This document shows, one piece after another, positions 34,541 to 47,784 of a stretch of 64,000 nt of DNA; the stretch's first letter is position 1, and each line of letters starts with the position of its first letter. The notes under the pieces are model-generated. The model searched no databases, was not told the origin of the DNA, and saw only the letters and a program-made list of their open reading frames with translations. Source of the stretch: Areca catechu (Eukaryota > Streptophyta > Magnoliopsida > Arecales > Arecaceae); NCBI GenBank assembly GCA_021397845.1, contig CM038040.1:61892088-61956087 (forward strand), given 5' to 3'. Position numbers and translations under genes: made by a program.

Positions 34541-36109
34541 TGATACGTCTATTAATTATCATAATTTAACCATTAAAATAAATATTAATTATTTTAGATT
34601 TATTAAGAATTGATATTTTTATTAGAGTTTTAAGAAAAGTAGTCCTAAATTGAAAGAGCTTGATTTTGGAAGTCCAATGGTACAAACGGTACTCAAATTG
34701 AAATTCAAATAATCCTAAAATCAAAGTTTGAAATATATTAAAGAAATTACATGCATTTTAAAGCAGTTGATCCACCATAAACCGGTTGCTGGGTCTACAG
34801 AAAGCAAAGTAGTCCATAGCCATTGCTGTCAGTCCATGAACCTTGTTCATGGGCCATCTTTGTCATTTTGAGTTGCCGATCATCGGAGATGCCACTTGTT
34901 TGCTGCCTGTGGCCATAGGAGATGCCGGGGTTCATTTCTGCCTAGGAGAAGTGCCAAAGCACTGCCTTTCCTCTCCTTCATTTGATCATTGCCTCAGCCC
35001 ACCCCTCTTTCACCCATCGTTGAGCACCACCATCATCGCACTTGCCGGAGAAGTCATTGCCTTCCATCACCAACCACCATCATTTTCCTTGCTCAGTTAT
35101 TTGCTCTTAGCCAGCCATCCCCTCCCCATTTTTTCTGTTATTCAGTCATTTGCTCCCAACCACCATGCCAGTTGCCCGTCATTGCCCACCACCATAACCA
35201 ATGTTGCCGTCCATCGGTCTCATCACCACCATGGAGTGGGAGAAGCTAGTAGTGGAGTCCAATTGAGAGAAGGAGAATCAAGGATTTGATGAGTCTAGAT
35301 CATACTCTATTTATCAAGAAGGAAGGAAGCGTAATCAACCCATCAAGATGCATATCGAATGGCTAAGAATTCCTCACATAACATTTGGCCGATCTTGAGC
35401 TAGATTGACTCCAAATTTGACGAGATGAAGCCCTAAATGAGCTCTATTTAAAGGACCCCTGGGCTAAGAAGAAATCAACCTAAAGAGAGCATGGTACAGG
35501 ATAGAGGGCATTACTTGGATTACAGGTTAGCCTCTAAAAGTGGGGTATCTTGGAGGAGTGTGCTATCCCTACACCATCTTCAAGTCAACTTTATCTTCAA
35601 GATCTAGAACCAGAGAGGAAGATGTAGAGAAGCCCAGTTTGCTCTAAGAAGTACAAAGAAAGAAGAAAGTTTGTCGACCATCTTTTCGATGAAGCTGCAC
35701 CGATCTACTTCCAATCTTTATTACAGCTTTCTTTATAATTGGTTTTAGTTTCATTCAATTATACTTTTTAATTTCTTGTAATAGGATCCTGGTTTAATTA
35801 ATATTAAATTTATTATTTTATATATTTAAATTTCTATCTTTTTTTTTTTACAAGTAAATGCTAAGATTCAACTAGCAGATCAAACGTACTAAGTTTTAAT
35901 TCTCTGTTACACTTTAAATTTTTATTTTTTTGACTTCAAATTATTTTTCTTTATTTCATAAAAATTAAAGAGTGCAAACTATCTTAAACACTGCCTTCTC
36001 CATGGATTCGACCCAACTCATCCTTTTTATGTATTTTTAATTTTATTTAAAAGTTGGTTAATTAAATTGATAGCCATGGTATCTTAACGATAACATCATG
36101 ATCCTATCA
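34541..36109 (+). repeat. 5' LTR of Athila element A
   Basis: 1569 bp, TGATACGTC...TCCTATCA. It holds a 148-codon open frame (34843-35289), low-complexity and His/Pro/Ser-rich, not a credible gene. The last ~300 bp are very AT-rich. Confidence 0.85.
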
Positions 36110-36134
36110 AGTTTTTTGGCATCATTGTCGGGGA
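36110..36134 (+). promoter_or_regulatory. Primer binding site of Athila element A (tRNA-Asp type)
   Basis: TGGCATCATTGTCGGGGA at 36117-36134 matches the tRNA-Asp primer site used by Athila elements (known) except for four transitions, each at a position expected for methylated CpG or CCG cytosines. Confidence 0.75.
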
Positions 36135-37538
36135 AGGCACAAATACTAACATTTTTTATTTCTTTGATTTCTTGTAAATTTAATTTACTAATATCTCTTT
36201 TTTTTGTAGATCAAAAAAATAAAAAAAAAAGAGGAGAAAGAAAGTTCTACAATTTTGGTAAGATCAATCTTAACTCTTGATTAATTTTTTTTTAGTTTCT
36301 TCTAATTAATTTTTGCCTTTTCATATTAACCAAAAAATTCCTTTTTTATGTTTTCTTTGATTAGTAACCTACCTAATTTTTTTATATTTGTTTCCTTTTT
36401 TTATTTCTTGCCCCCTTTTCAAATTAACATAAAAAGAAAAAAAAAACCATGTTAGTTTCTTCCTTTTTAAATTAATAAAAAAAATTACTCAATTTTTTAA
36501 ATAACTACCTTAAATACTGATTTGATTTATTGCCTTAATTATAATACTTATAGCTTCTTTATTTGCTTAACCTAATTTTAGTCTTTTTTCTCATATCTAA
36601 TTAACTAAAATTAAAACCTACCTTTTATTTATTTTGTTTAAAATAACATAACATAAAAAGAAAATAAAAATACCACATAATACTTAACAAAAATAGAGTA
36701 ATTAACTAAACCTTAAAAGATTATAATTGTTTGGGACATCTTCTTATTTTGCATTGCATATTTTTATAAAACATCTTAAGGGTATTAATCCATAAACAAC
36801 ATAAGGTAGAAAGTTGATGACCCTTCCTTGGCCCACAAACCACCATCCTGCATCTTGCATTGACCCAAGCATGTTAATTAAAATTAATTGATATCAACCC
36901 CTAAGAAACTCAAGCTTAATAAGGCAAGGCATCCAAAAGAGTTGGACCAAGTTAGAATTGGCTAATTAACTGGTATCTAGGAAAGGAGTTCAAGGATGAT
37001 GTAGCCTTGAAGTTGATAACTCTTGGCCCACAAACCACCACCCTACATCTTACATTGATCCAAGCCTGTTAATTAAAATCAATTAGATGTCAGCCCCTAA
37101 GGAACTTGAGCTTAATAGGACAAGGCATCCAAAAGAGTTGGACCGAGTCAGGATTGGCTAATTAACTAGTGTCTAGAAAAGGGGTTCAAGAATAATGTAG
37201 CCTTGAAGAAAGGTGATTTTTAATTAATTTTGTTGACTGACCTAGCCAATTTAATTGGTGTCTAAGAAAAGCAATGGGAGGACTCCCACCAATCTTATCC
37301 TTACCTGGCTAGTTGATTAGTTAGTTTTTGACTTAGAGGGCTCTAAGGCTACCTTGGAAGTTAGGAGCTATCTAGAATTAGGGCAACCTAAGATAAAAAT
37401 TTGTTTGACAAGTATTTGAAATTCATAAAAAAAATAATAATTAACTCTTCTCTATCCTCTTAAATTAAGGACTCTTAGGGACTTCTCCTTAGACTGCCTT
37501 CATTCTTTTCTGATTTTTAAAAAAAACATTAAAAAAAA
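36135..37538 (+). other. Leader of Athila element A
   Basis: Very AT-rich to about 36780, then a duplicated block: 'cccacaaaccaccatcc' with ~180 bp following occurs at 36830 and again at 37030. No coding sequence. Inverted relatives lie at 61480-62640 in element D. Confidence 0.6.
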
Positions 37539-38580
37539 TTGAGTTACATATTAGGGTTACACCGGTACATGAATGGTAAAAGATCTTTATTTCCTAACCT
37601 AGTCAAACCCAATCTTGAAATTGAACGGCTGATCCATATCAAACCAGATAATCAAATAACTGAAAATCCTAAAGAACCACCTAGGCAGATGAAAGAGTAC
37701 TTCATTCCTACTACCTATAATCCATCGACTTGTATCCACTTACCTGATATACCTGCAAGAAACTATGAGATCAAGTCCACCACCATCCAAATGCTCCCAT
37801 CTTTCTATAGGAATACCAATGAAGTCCCTTACAAGCATTTAGATGAATTTTTAGAAATCTGCTCTATGGTGAAGATCTAAGATTTTACTAATGATGCACT
37901 TAGATTGACCCTATTCCCTTTCTCACTTAAGGATAAAGCCAAGTATTGGCTTGGCATAATAGGGAGACCAATTCGAACTTGGAATGAGATACAGCATGAA
38001 TTTCTTAAGAAATTCTATCCCATAGGTAGAACCAATACCATAAGGTGAGGAATTACTAGATTTGCTCAACTTCCAGGAGAACTAATTCATGAATCATGGG
38101 AGAGACTTAAAGAACTTCTTAAAAAATACCCACACCATGGTCTATCTAAGTGGCAAATTGTTCAAGCATTCTATGAGGGTTTAGGAGACCAATATAGATA
38201 GATGGTGGATGCATCTTATAGAGGTGCATTCATAAGTAAGAGTGAGGATAAAGCCTATGCCCTATTTGAAATCCTAAGTGAAAAAATCAACCATGCTTCA
38301 TTATCTTCCTATGAAAGATCAATTCCTTATCAAAAGTGGGCAAGAGTCTATAAAATTAAAAAGTCAAATTCTACTCCCAGTATCGACTTGAACCTGATAG
38401 CCCAGAGACTAAATATAATCGACTTTCTTGCCCATAAAATAGATCAAATCCTAGCCCTCGATTAATAGTCTCCTGCACAGTACCCATCACCTTCCAATCA
38501 TCAGGAGGTTTGTTCTATCTGTGCTAGCCTAGTCTATCATGTGAATGAATGTCCTACAATTACACAATTACCACCATTCA
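37539..38580 (+). pseudogene. Athila gag of element A
   Basis: Readings include LPSFYRNTNEVPYKHLDEFL, DKAKYWLGIIGRPIRTWNEI and EFLKKFYPIGRT (retrotransposon gag capsid domain), then SWERLKELLKKYPHHGLSKW and FYEGL. A zinc-knuckle-like CSICASLVYHVNECPT lies near 38515-38565. Stops at 37878, about 38047 and 38200 and others break the frame. Length is normal for the clade. It would build the particle and bind RNA. Confidence 0.8.
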
Positions 38581-39530
38581 TCCAAGAACAAGTCCAAGCT
38601 ACCCAAGGTTACTCCAAGCTAGTTAATGATCCATTCTCAAAAATATATAACCTAGGTTTGAGGAACCATCCCATTTTTTCTTGAAAGACTTAATAGACTC
38701 GAGCTCTGACCCAAACTCCCATGTGCAGAACTTTCAAAATAGATCCTAATACCAAAACTATGCTTATAATAGAGGTCAGCCTACACAACCATCTTATCAT
38801 AATTAGCCATCATACCAACCTCCTCAATGGACAAATCTAGCTGATGATAGGTTTAATCAACTCCAGCAACTAATCATGGCTCAACAAAAATCAATCGCCA
38901 GGCTAGAAGCACAAATAGGACAAATAGCTGAGTCCACCATGAGGAGGGAATTAGATCAATTACCAAGCCAACTGATAGTAAATCACAGGAACAACCCGCC
39001 CAACCTTCAATCAAATGTCCCAATTAAGAATCCCTAATTTGAGAATGCCAAAGCAATCTCTGAGCTTATAAGTGGTAGGATTCCTAGAGACCCATACCTA
39101 GGCCCGGTGGGAGAGGCTAGTACTGATGCTAGCCAAAATTTGAACTTAGAAGAAGAGGTTTGTACTAAGACTAACCTCATGAAAGAACTTGAGCTTGAAA
39201 TAGGTATTGATGCTGATTCAAATTTGAATGAGAAAGACAAGTAGAAGAAGAGAGCAGATGAGTTACCCGATACATATAAACCTAGAGTTCTATTCCCTTC
39301 AACCCTAGAAGCCAGCTCTTCATGCAAAAAGCAAGGAGCACGTAACAAGGAATTGATGGAAAGCAAGTACATAATAATTTACCACTTCTTGTGCAATTCA
39401 ACATGTTCTAGCTTATGCTAAATTTCTCAAGGAACTTTGTACACAAAAATGTGAGTCACATAGTACAAAGAGAATTTTGTTATCTGAGGATGTAAGTGCA
39501 GTCCTGTTAAACCAATTACTTCAAAATGAA
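38581..39530 (+). other. Gag C-terminal / gag-pol linker of element A
   Basis: Polar, Gln/Asn/Glu-rich readings with stops (for example MAQQKSIARLEAQIGQIAES near 38877-38935). No known domain apart from a short helix-forming part. Probably the C-terminal part of gag. Confidence 0.45.
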
Positions 39531-42500
39531 AGACCCTGATGCTTCTTTGATTTCTTACATTATTGGGGGCATCACCTTTGACCGAGACTTATTGGATATA
39601 GGAGCTAGTGTGAACCTTCTTCCAACCTTAGTTTATGAAAAATTTGGAATAGGAAAACTAAAACCTACATTAATTATCTTATAACTAGTAGATAGATCTG
39701 TTAAGACTCCACGTGATTTGATTGAGGATGTTCTAGTTAGAGTAAACCAATATTAATTCCTAGTGGACTTCCTTATACTTGACATGGAACCATCCTAAGA
39801 GCTGAATTAGGACCCCATAATTTTAGGTCGTCCATTCCTAGCCACTACTAATGCTAATATTAACTGTAAAATAGGAGCTATGGATATTTCTTTTGGAGAT
39901 CAAAAGGTAAAAATTAATATTTTTAATGCCTCAAAATTTGTTCAAGAGAAGGAAAATTGTTCTGTGATTAATCTGATAGATGAAATAACTAAGTCTAAGA
40001 CTTCCTCCAATTCGATGGATGATAATGAGCTTATTGAAGAAACCCAAGTCTAGGACGTGAATGTCTTGCTTGATTCACCTCAACCATCTCCTTCATGGCC
40101 TTGGTCAATGTCAACTGAACCCTTACCTGATCTAGGAACTACACCATTATGTCCTTTGACTCAGGTCCCACCATAATTAGAATTGAAACCTTTGCCCGAA
40201 TCACTCAAGTATGTATTCTTAGGACCCAAGAAAACCCTGCCAGTAATCATTGCTTCTAACCTAACCTCTGAGCAAGAAGATCAATTAATGGATATTTTAA
40301 AAATACAGAGGGAGGTCATAGGTTGGACCATTGCTGACTTGAAAGGTATTAGTCCATCAATTTGTATGCACCACATTTATACAAAGGATAATGCCAAACC
40401 AACCCAATAAATGCTAAAATGGCTCAACCCAAATAAGCGAGAAGTGGATAAGAAATAATTAAATGGTTAGATGCTACTATCATTTATCCTATTTCTAACA
40501 GCCACTGGATGAGTCCCACTCAAGTTATTTCCAAAAAAATTTGGACTCACGATTGTCTGCACTGATCAAGGGGATCTAGTGCCAATAAGACTTTCCACTG
40601 GTGGCATGTCTGTATCGATTATCAAAAACTTAATGCTACCACCCGCAAAGACCACTTTTTCTTATCCTTCATTGACCAAATTTTGGAGAGACTAGGGGCC
40701 AATGATATTTTTACTTTTTAGATGGATACTCTGGATATAATCAAGTAGCAATCTATCCAGGAGACCAGGAAAAGACCACTTTCACCTATTCCTATGGAAC
40801 CTTTGCTTTTCGTAGAATGCCCTTTGGATTTTATAATGCACCACAACCTTTCAAAGGTGCATGATGTCGATTTTCTCAGATATGGTGAAAGATTTCTTGA
40901 AAATTTTCATGAATGACTTTTCAGTCTTTGAAGAATCTTTTGAGAGTTGCCTTAATAATTTGAAGAGGATATTAAAATGATGCATCGAGGCTAATCTAGT
41001 TTTAAGCTGGGAGAAAAGTCATTTCATGGTTTAAGAAGGGATCATCTTAAGGCATATTGTGTTAGAAAGAGGAATTGAGGTTAATAAAGCTAAGGTCAAA
41101 TTAATTTCTAAACTTCCTCCAGCCAATTCTATCAAATAAATTCAATCTTTTCTTGGCCATGTAGGATTCTACCATCGTTTCATTGAAGACTTTTCCAAAA
41201 TATCCCATCCTTCATGTAATATGCTCACTAAGGATATCCCTGTTAACTTTGATGAAGACTGTCTTAAGGCCTATGAGTTTTTAAAATAAGCTGTGACCCA
41301 AGTCCTGATCATCCAACCCCCAGATTGGTCACTACCTTTTAAAATAATGTGTGACGCTTCAGACTTTGCCATAGGAGCTATTTTGGGCTAAAGGGTGAAC
41401 AAATATCCTATAGTAATTTATTGTGCCAATAAAATTCTAAAGAAGTCCAAAAGAATTATACAACTATTGAGAAAGAGTTATAGCTATAATGTTTGCCCTA
41501 GAAAAATTTTGATCTTACTTATTAGGATCCAAGATTGTGGTTTATTCGGATCATTCAGCTTTGAGATACCTGATCTCAAAGAAAGATGTTAAACCATGAT
41601 TGATTAGATGAATCTTACTGCTATAAGAATTTGATATTGAAATTCAATATAAGAAGGGATCAAAAAATATTGTAGCAGGCTATCTATCTAGAATCCTAAT
41701 TGAAGATTATAAATCTACATTGATTGATGAATCTTTTCCTGACGAACAACTCCTAGCAGTTTCATATGCAAAGGCCCCTTGGTTTGCAGACATGGTCAAT
41801 TATTTAGTGGTTGGACAAGTTCCTGATGGTGGTCTAAGAATGACAATGATAGATTCTTTGTTCTAATCAAGTATTATTTCTAGAAAGATCTAGAACTTTT
41901 TTAAATTTGTATTGATTAGATCATTCACATATGTGTCCTTGAGTCTGAACAACTGAGTATCTTAAATTTTTGTCACACTCTTGCTTGTAGAGGATACTTC
42001 TCTGATAGAAAAATTGTAGCTAAGGTATTGCAAAGTAGATTTTACTAGCCCACATTATTTAAGGATGCCCATACTTTTAGCCAAGAATGTTCCAAATGTC
42101 AAGCCTTAGAATATATTTCAAGAAAAGACATGATGCCTTTAAGCCCTATCTTGGTAGTTGAAATCTTTGATATTTGGGAAATTGATTTCATGGGGCCCTT
42201 TCCACCCTCCAATGATTTTAAATACATTTTGGTGGCTATCGATTATGTTTCTAAATGGATTGAGGCAATGGCAACCCAAACCAATGACCATAAGGTAGTT
42301 ATCATATTTGTTTAAAAAAATATCTTTTCTAGGTATGGATTTTCATGTGCCATCATTAGTGACGGAGGTATCCATTTCACAAACTACCAGTTTCAAATAT
42401 TACTATGAAAATATGGGGTCACACATAAGATAGCTACACCATACCACCCATAAATTAATGGTCAGGTAGAAGTATCCAATAGGGAGATCAAGAACATCCT

Positions 42501-43060
42501 GCAAAAGACTATTAGGCTTGATCGTAAAGACTAGTCGAAATGATTAGTGATGCATTATGGGCCTATAGGATAGCTTATAAGAACCATATTGACATGTCTT
42601 CCTATAGACTGATTTATGAAAAGCATGTCATCTTCTGGTAGAACTTGAACATAAAGTATATTGGGTAATCAAGTAATTAAATTTTGATTTGAAATAAGCT
42701 GGTTCTAATCTGATGCTACACTAAGTAAACTAGATGAACTGAGATGAAAGGCCTATGAAAATTCATGCATTTATAAAGAGAAAATGAAAGCCTTTCATGA
42801 TAAATACATCTCTAAGAAGACCTTTAAGTCTAATCAATAAGTATGGTTACTTAATTCAAGGCTTCGATTATTTCCTGAAAAACTGAGATCTAGATGGGAT
42901 GGACCTTACATAGTAAATCAAGTGTTCCCCCATGGTGCAATCAAGATTCTTGATCCTAGGTCATGACATTTTTTTAAGATAAATGGTCAATGATTAAAAC
43001 CATATATTGAAGGGATATCATCAAATCGAACCATTGATCAAGTAATCTTAACTGATCCAT
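39531..43060 (+). pseudogene. Athila pol of element A (protease, RT, RNase H, integrase)
   Basis: Protease: LLDIGASVNLLPTL at about 39590-39632. RT: ADLKGISPSICMHHI (about 40336), CIDYQKLNAT (40610), then GTFAFRRMPFGF (40795) and FMNDFSVFEESFESCLNNLK (from 40906). The second position of the catalytic FMDD box reads Asn, so RT is dead. RNase H: KIMCDASDFAIGAILG (41342). Integrase: zinc finger CHTLACRGYF...CSKCQA (41970-42105), DDE residues in IDFMGPFP (42183), IISDGGIHF (42353) and NGQVEVSNREI (42460), and a C-terminal LRSRWDGPYIVNQVFPHGAI (42888). Many stops and frameshifts. Confidence 0.85.
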
Positions 43061-44106
43061 ACTAAACTAAGTTGTTGTGTGTCTGGCAAAGATGTTAAAC
43101 TTAGTGCTTATTGGAAGACAACCCAATCTTTTTACTGATTTTTATTTTAGTGATTTTCATTTTTTTAGAAATAATGGACCACTCTTTATAGATGCACCTA
43201 GCAACTCATGATGTACATCTAGTCCAGGTGGTACCTCTCCTTGTCTTACATTCATGTCCCAATTTTTTCTTACTCCATTGAGGATAATGAAAATTAAGTT
43301 AGGGGGTAAGAAAAATCTTTTCAAAAAAATATTTTAAAACACTTTGGTAATCTTTAAAAAAGGTAATAGAGTTAGAAAGTATTAGCTAATTACTATAGCG
43401 AGCCAAGGAGTAGACTAGCTGGTTAAACTTTTAGCAACCCACTTAGGTCACCTGAAGGCTATTATCACTTCCATCGTATATGCACATTGACAAAATAACT
43501 AGGTATTAGTTATAAGGTCAATTAGAAATTCAATTATTACTGAAAATTGATAATTGATATATACCTCATTGAGAGAAACTTGAATTTGAGAAAAGAACTA
43601 CCTGCCTGATTAGAAAAAAATAAAAAAGTTAAAAAAAAATAGAAGGAAAAAAGGCAAGTCTAAACATTAGTTTTCCATTAAGTAACCCGGTATCTTTGCC
43701 TAAGTAAGCATTGTTGTTCACGTCAAAAAGTAGGTAGTGTGAAGATATCACCAAAAAAAATCAAGTAGTGTGAAAGCTACCTCAGCTCATATGCTTAAAT
43801 TGAGGGTGTATAGAAAATTGACCAAAGTAGATGATAAGTGAAGATACCATTGTTCCTTACAAGCTAATACCAAAATACTAAGTTATCCATCGCAAGTACA
43901 AGTGTTGTAGATCTTTTGATGAACTCTAGGAAAGTTTCTAATAGTTCTGACTATAAAATTTACTTTGAAAACTCAATACTTAGTGATACTAGCTAGCTTC
44001 TTTCAATCTTAAGCCTAGATCAAATTTTGCAAAGAAGGATCTTAGTGATACATGGTTCTATTTTAATTACATTGCTAAGGGACTAGCAATGATTTAGTTG
44101 GGGGTA
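43061..44106 (+). other. 3' untranslated region and polypurine tract of element A
   Basis: No gene. It includes the family marker 'cttagtgcttattggaag' (43100), A/T-rich repeats, and the polypurine tract TTAGTTGGGGGTA at 44094-44106 directly before the LTR. Confidence 0.7.
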
Positions 44107-45648
44107 TGATAAGTCTATTAATTATCTCAATTTAATCATTAAAATAAATATTAATTATTTTAAATTTATTAAGAGCAGATACTTTTTATTTGAGTTTTAT
44201 AGAAAAGAAGTTCATGGATTGAACGAGCTCAATTTTTAGAATCCAATGGTGTAAATAGTACTCAAATCGAAGTTCAAACGGGACCAAACTTGAAGTTTAA
44301 AATCTATTAAAGAAATTACATGCATTTTAAAGCAGCCAGTCCACCATAGACCAGCAACTAGGTCTATAAAAAGTGAAGTGGCCTATAGGCAACCATTGCT
44401 ACCAGTCCATGGACCCTGTCTGTGGACCATCTTCACTATTTTGAGCCACCGATTGCTGGAGGAGATGCCGGGAGTTCATTTCTGATTGGAAGAAGTGCCG
44501 AAGCACTATCTTTCCTCTCCTTCATTTGATCACCACCTTAGCCCACCCCTCTTTAGCTCATCGCTGAGCATCATCGTCATCATGCTTGCTGGAGAAGCCA
44601 CTACCTTCTATTGATGGCTACCATCTTTAACTTTTCTTGGTTATTTGCTCTCAGCCAGCCATCCCCTCCTTATTTTTTCTATTATTCGATCATTTGCTCC
44701 TAGCCACCGTACCAACTGCCCATCACCGCCCACCATTGCAACCAATGCCACTATTCGCCGATCCCGGCACCACTATGGAGTGGGAGAAGCTAATAGTGGA
44801 GTCTAATTGGAAGAAGGAGAATCGGGGATTCGACGAGTCCAAATCGGACTCTATTTGCCAAGAAGAAAGGAAGCATGATCAACCCATCAAGATGTACATC
44901 AGATGGCTGAGAATTTTTCATGCGATATCTAAATGATCTTGAGCTTGATTGACTCCAAATTTGACCAAGAGGAAGCCTTATATGAGCTTTATTTAAAGGA
45001 CCCCTAGACTAAGAAAAAATCTTCTGGAGAGAGAGCGGTATAGGGTAAAGGGCACTACTTGGGTTACAAGTTGGCCTTAAGAGTGGGGTATCTTGGAGGA
45101 GAGTGCTGTCCCTACACCATCTTCGAGTTGACTTCATCTTCAAGATCCAAAACCAGATAGGAAGAAGTAGAGAAGCCCAGTTCGTTCTAAGAAGTATAAA
45201 AAAGGAAGTTTGTCGACCGTCTTCCTGACGAAGCTGCACCAATCTACTTCCAATCTTTGTTACAGCTTTCTTTATAATTAGTTTTAGTTTCATTCAATTA
45301 TACTTTTTAATTTTTTGTAATAGGATATTGATTTAATTAATTTTAAATTTATTTTTCTTATAATTTAATTTTTTATTTTTTATTTCTCTTACAAGTAGAT
45401 GCTAAGATCAAACTAGCAAATAGAACGTACTAAGTTTTAATTCTTTATTACTCTTTGAATTTTTATTTTTTTGACTCAAATTATTTTTCTTTATTTCATA
45501 AAAATCAAAGATTTCAAACTATCCTAAATATTGCCTTCTTCATGGATTCGACCCAACTCATCCTTTCTACATATTTTTGATTTTATTTAAAAGTTTGTTA
45601 ATTAAATTGATAGCCGCGTGTCTTAACGACAACATCCTGATCCTATCA
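44107..45648 (+). repeat. 3' LTR of Athila element A
   Basis: 1542 bp, TGATAAGTC...TCCTATCA. It aligns with 34541-36109 throughout with frequent substitutions. Confidence 0.85.
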
Positions 45649-45920
45649 GGATGATTCTAGGATTCTAGGGATTAGGACCATAGGTAAGTTGGATGATGAT
45701 GGAAGTAGTTTGTCCCTCTTTCTAATTTTTTTCATAATTTTTGCCTTAGTCAAATAATCTAAATTGGTCTCTTTGGTTGTACAGGATTACTCTATGGTCA
45801 ATTCATTCCCAAGAGTTATAATCAATTGTTTAGGGATACTCACACCAATATTAAAATTTTTAGTTAGGTATTGTCCATCTGGATGACTCTCGAGTTGACT
45901 AGATAGCTCTTCTTCACTTA
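45649..45920 (-). other. Right remnant of element B
   Basis: Starts with the duplicated ggatg and continues the sequence broken at 34540. It matches 58985-59113 joined directly to 60576-60715, thereby showing the empty site of the solo Sirevirus LTR in element D. Homology ends near 45920. Confidence 0.65.
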
Positions 45921-47320
45921 CAGCCATGGCGGCAGTGGTGTCACCGAGACCCTGGGCAACTTGGAAAAATGTGGTCTTGGTTATTTTTGATGAAGGAACC
46001 GGAAAATCCTAATATACATCCGCCCATAGAAAAAAAATCTTGAGAGTCATGCATCGATGCATAATGGTATCAAATGGAATAGAACGTTGCGAAAGAGATT
46101 GATAAACGTACGCACCCTTCAAAGAAATACAAGATTACCAACTTAGATCTAAGAAGATCGATCGAGCATTTATTTTCATGTCGATAGTTACTTCAATTTC
46201 CTTCTCTAAGTCATTCTTGGTACACAACTATCGTCGAGTACCGCTGTTAGCTTATCTGATCTAGTTTTAAATTCAAATATATTGCTTGCAACGTCCGCAG
46301 AGGTGTTCGAAGGCTTCATTACTCAACCTCTTGGTCAGTGCTCATGACTTCAGCTGTTCCACTTATCTTTTAAAAGCCGGCAGCATTCCTGCATGTCTAT
46401 CATCCTACAGCCTATAGATTTGTGCTATGCTATTCTCACTATTTTCAGCTTTCATCTTAGTATCATGGATGATCTCTCAGCTTTACAGACAGGACTCCTG
46501 TTTCATGGATGTAACTTATTTCCTACTTTGGTTCTTGAATGCACTCACCGAGTCAGCTAACTTCCAATTTTCCGGATGCTGTTTGCTACGGACTTATGCA
46601 TTCTCTTGTTGGGTCATATTAGACATGTTGCCATATTTGGGCTTTGTTTGTATACAGTGCATGTCTTTAGTTTTCAAAGGCTCTGTTTTGTGTTGCCCAT
46701 ACACTTCTCTGGCCTATTTGTTTTTTTTTTTGTTGGTAATATCAGTACTTTGTATTAGTCTTTTGTACGTAAAAATATCAGTTTCCACCCCTACCAAAAA
46801 AAGAGTCTTTCACATCTAATTCAATTCTATCACTGATATGGTACTCCCTGAACTTTCCTACATGCCAAGCCCCACTCCATCATGGATGCTAAAGCAAGAT
46901 TTTCTCAGTGCCTATGATGAGAGTTTTATATCTGATCACCCCGTGTGGCAAGCTGGTTATCTGCTACATGAACACAACTCGAAGAGAACATCACATCCAG
47001 CCCTGGTTTGCAGCCCAGCCGGCCACGGATCAAACTACCATGACAGCAAAGTGATCAAAAAGGATGGGCTAAATGTATTCATCTTCCTTGTTATTACTGA
47101 CAGGCCATAAAGTTCAGCCATTAAAGATAGCACCATCAGACTAAATAAACCAGAAACTTATCCAGTCACATCACTATCTCTGGAAGTCTCAAAAATTCCA
47201 TGGCCATAGCAACTATCGGTTAAGCTCTTCAAAGAAACTGCAGGAAATACCAAGAAGGCAATATATGTATCACGGCAATACACTAGCATGAATATCAAAG
47301 GATCAAATATCACACTCATC
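45921..47320. other. Intergenic sequence between element B and TAF7
   Basis: No recognisable gene. Two plus-strand open frames (46427-46819 and 46838-47110) lack any known motif and have unremarkable composition; the first is a Phe/Leu/Cys-rich frame in T-rich DNA. Base composition is less AT-rich than the transposon internal regions, so this may be ordinary low-copy DNA. Confidence 0.4.
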
Positions 47321-47784
47321 TGATTTATTTCTCTTGCCCTTTATCACAGATCAAGGGCTGAGCTAGTGCAGCTACTTTGATAACAGGCATAGCACTGCCT
47401 CTTTGCTTTAGTTAAGCAGCATAATCTAATGCCAAAGGGTAATAAGAAAGACCTGCCTTTGAGAAAATGTACGATTGTAACAAGCAGAGACATGGTACCA
47501 CTGTTAATCTCCTCCAAGATGGGGTTTGTTGAGTTCTAAGACAGGCAAAGAAAATTTTAACACTAGTTTTTTCCAACCAATGTACGAACTTGTAGAACTG
47601 CCATCAGAATTCGGAGGATTGAGCCGGGGAGACTTTTTCAGCAACCTTGTCTTGTTGGAGCCAAAGTCTGCAGGAGATGAAACCAATTAGCAACTCTATC
47701 ATACACTTCAAGGGGCCAAACTAAAGCTACGTGAGGCTTAAAATGGTGGTGCACATTCTACTAACCAAGTCGGCACTTGCTTCC

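Larger units (their letters stand above)
34541..45648 (+). mobile_element. Athila-clade Ty3-gypsy retrotransposon A, LTR-flanked but decayed
   Basis: 11.1 kb with LTRs 34541-36109 and 44107-45648. Flanks ggacg (34536-34540) and ggatg (45649-45653) form a 5-bp duplication with one mismatch. The internal region has a tRNA-Asp-type primer site, leader, gag, protease, RT, RNase H, integrase and a polypurine tract. Element D shows the uninterrupted host text (58970-58990), so the boundaries are secure. The LTRs differ at many positions by eye, so the insertion is old. There is no room for an Athila env-like ORF: only about 1 kb separates pol from the 3' LTR. Confidence 0.85.
30596..45920 (-). mobile_element. 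Athila-related element B (minus strand), pol-less and split by element A
   Basis: Left LTR 30596-32518, internal 32519-34540, interruption by element A (34541-45648), and internal 45654-45920. The internal parts align in order with element D (58020-58985 and 60576-60715). Homology stops near 45920, so the right part and right LTR are lost. No RT or integrase is visible. Confidence 0.65.

Noticed and set aside
46427..47110. Two plus-strand open frames of 130 and 90 codons
   Set aside because: No known motif, T-rich composition for the first, and no splice or promoter context.
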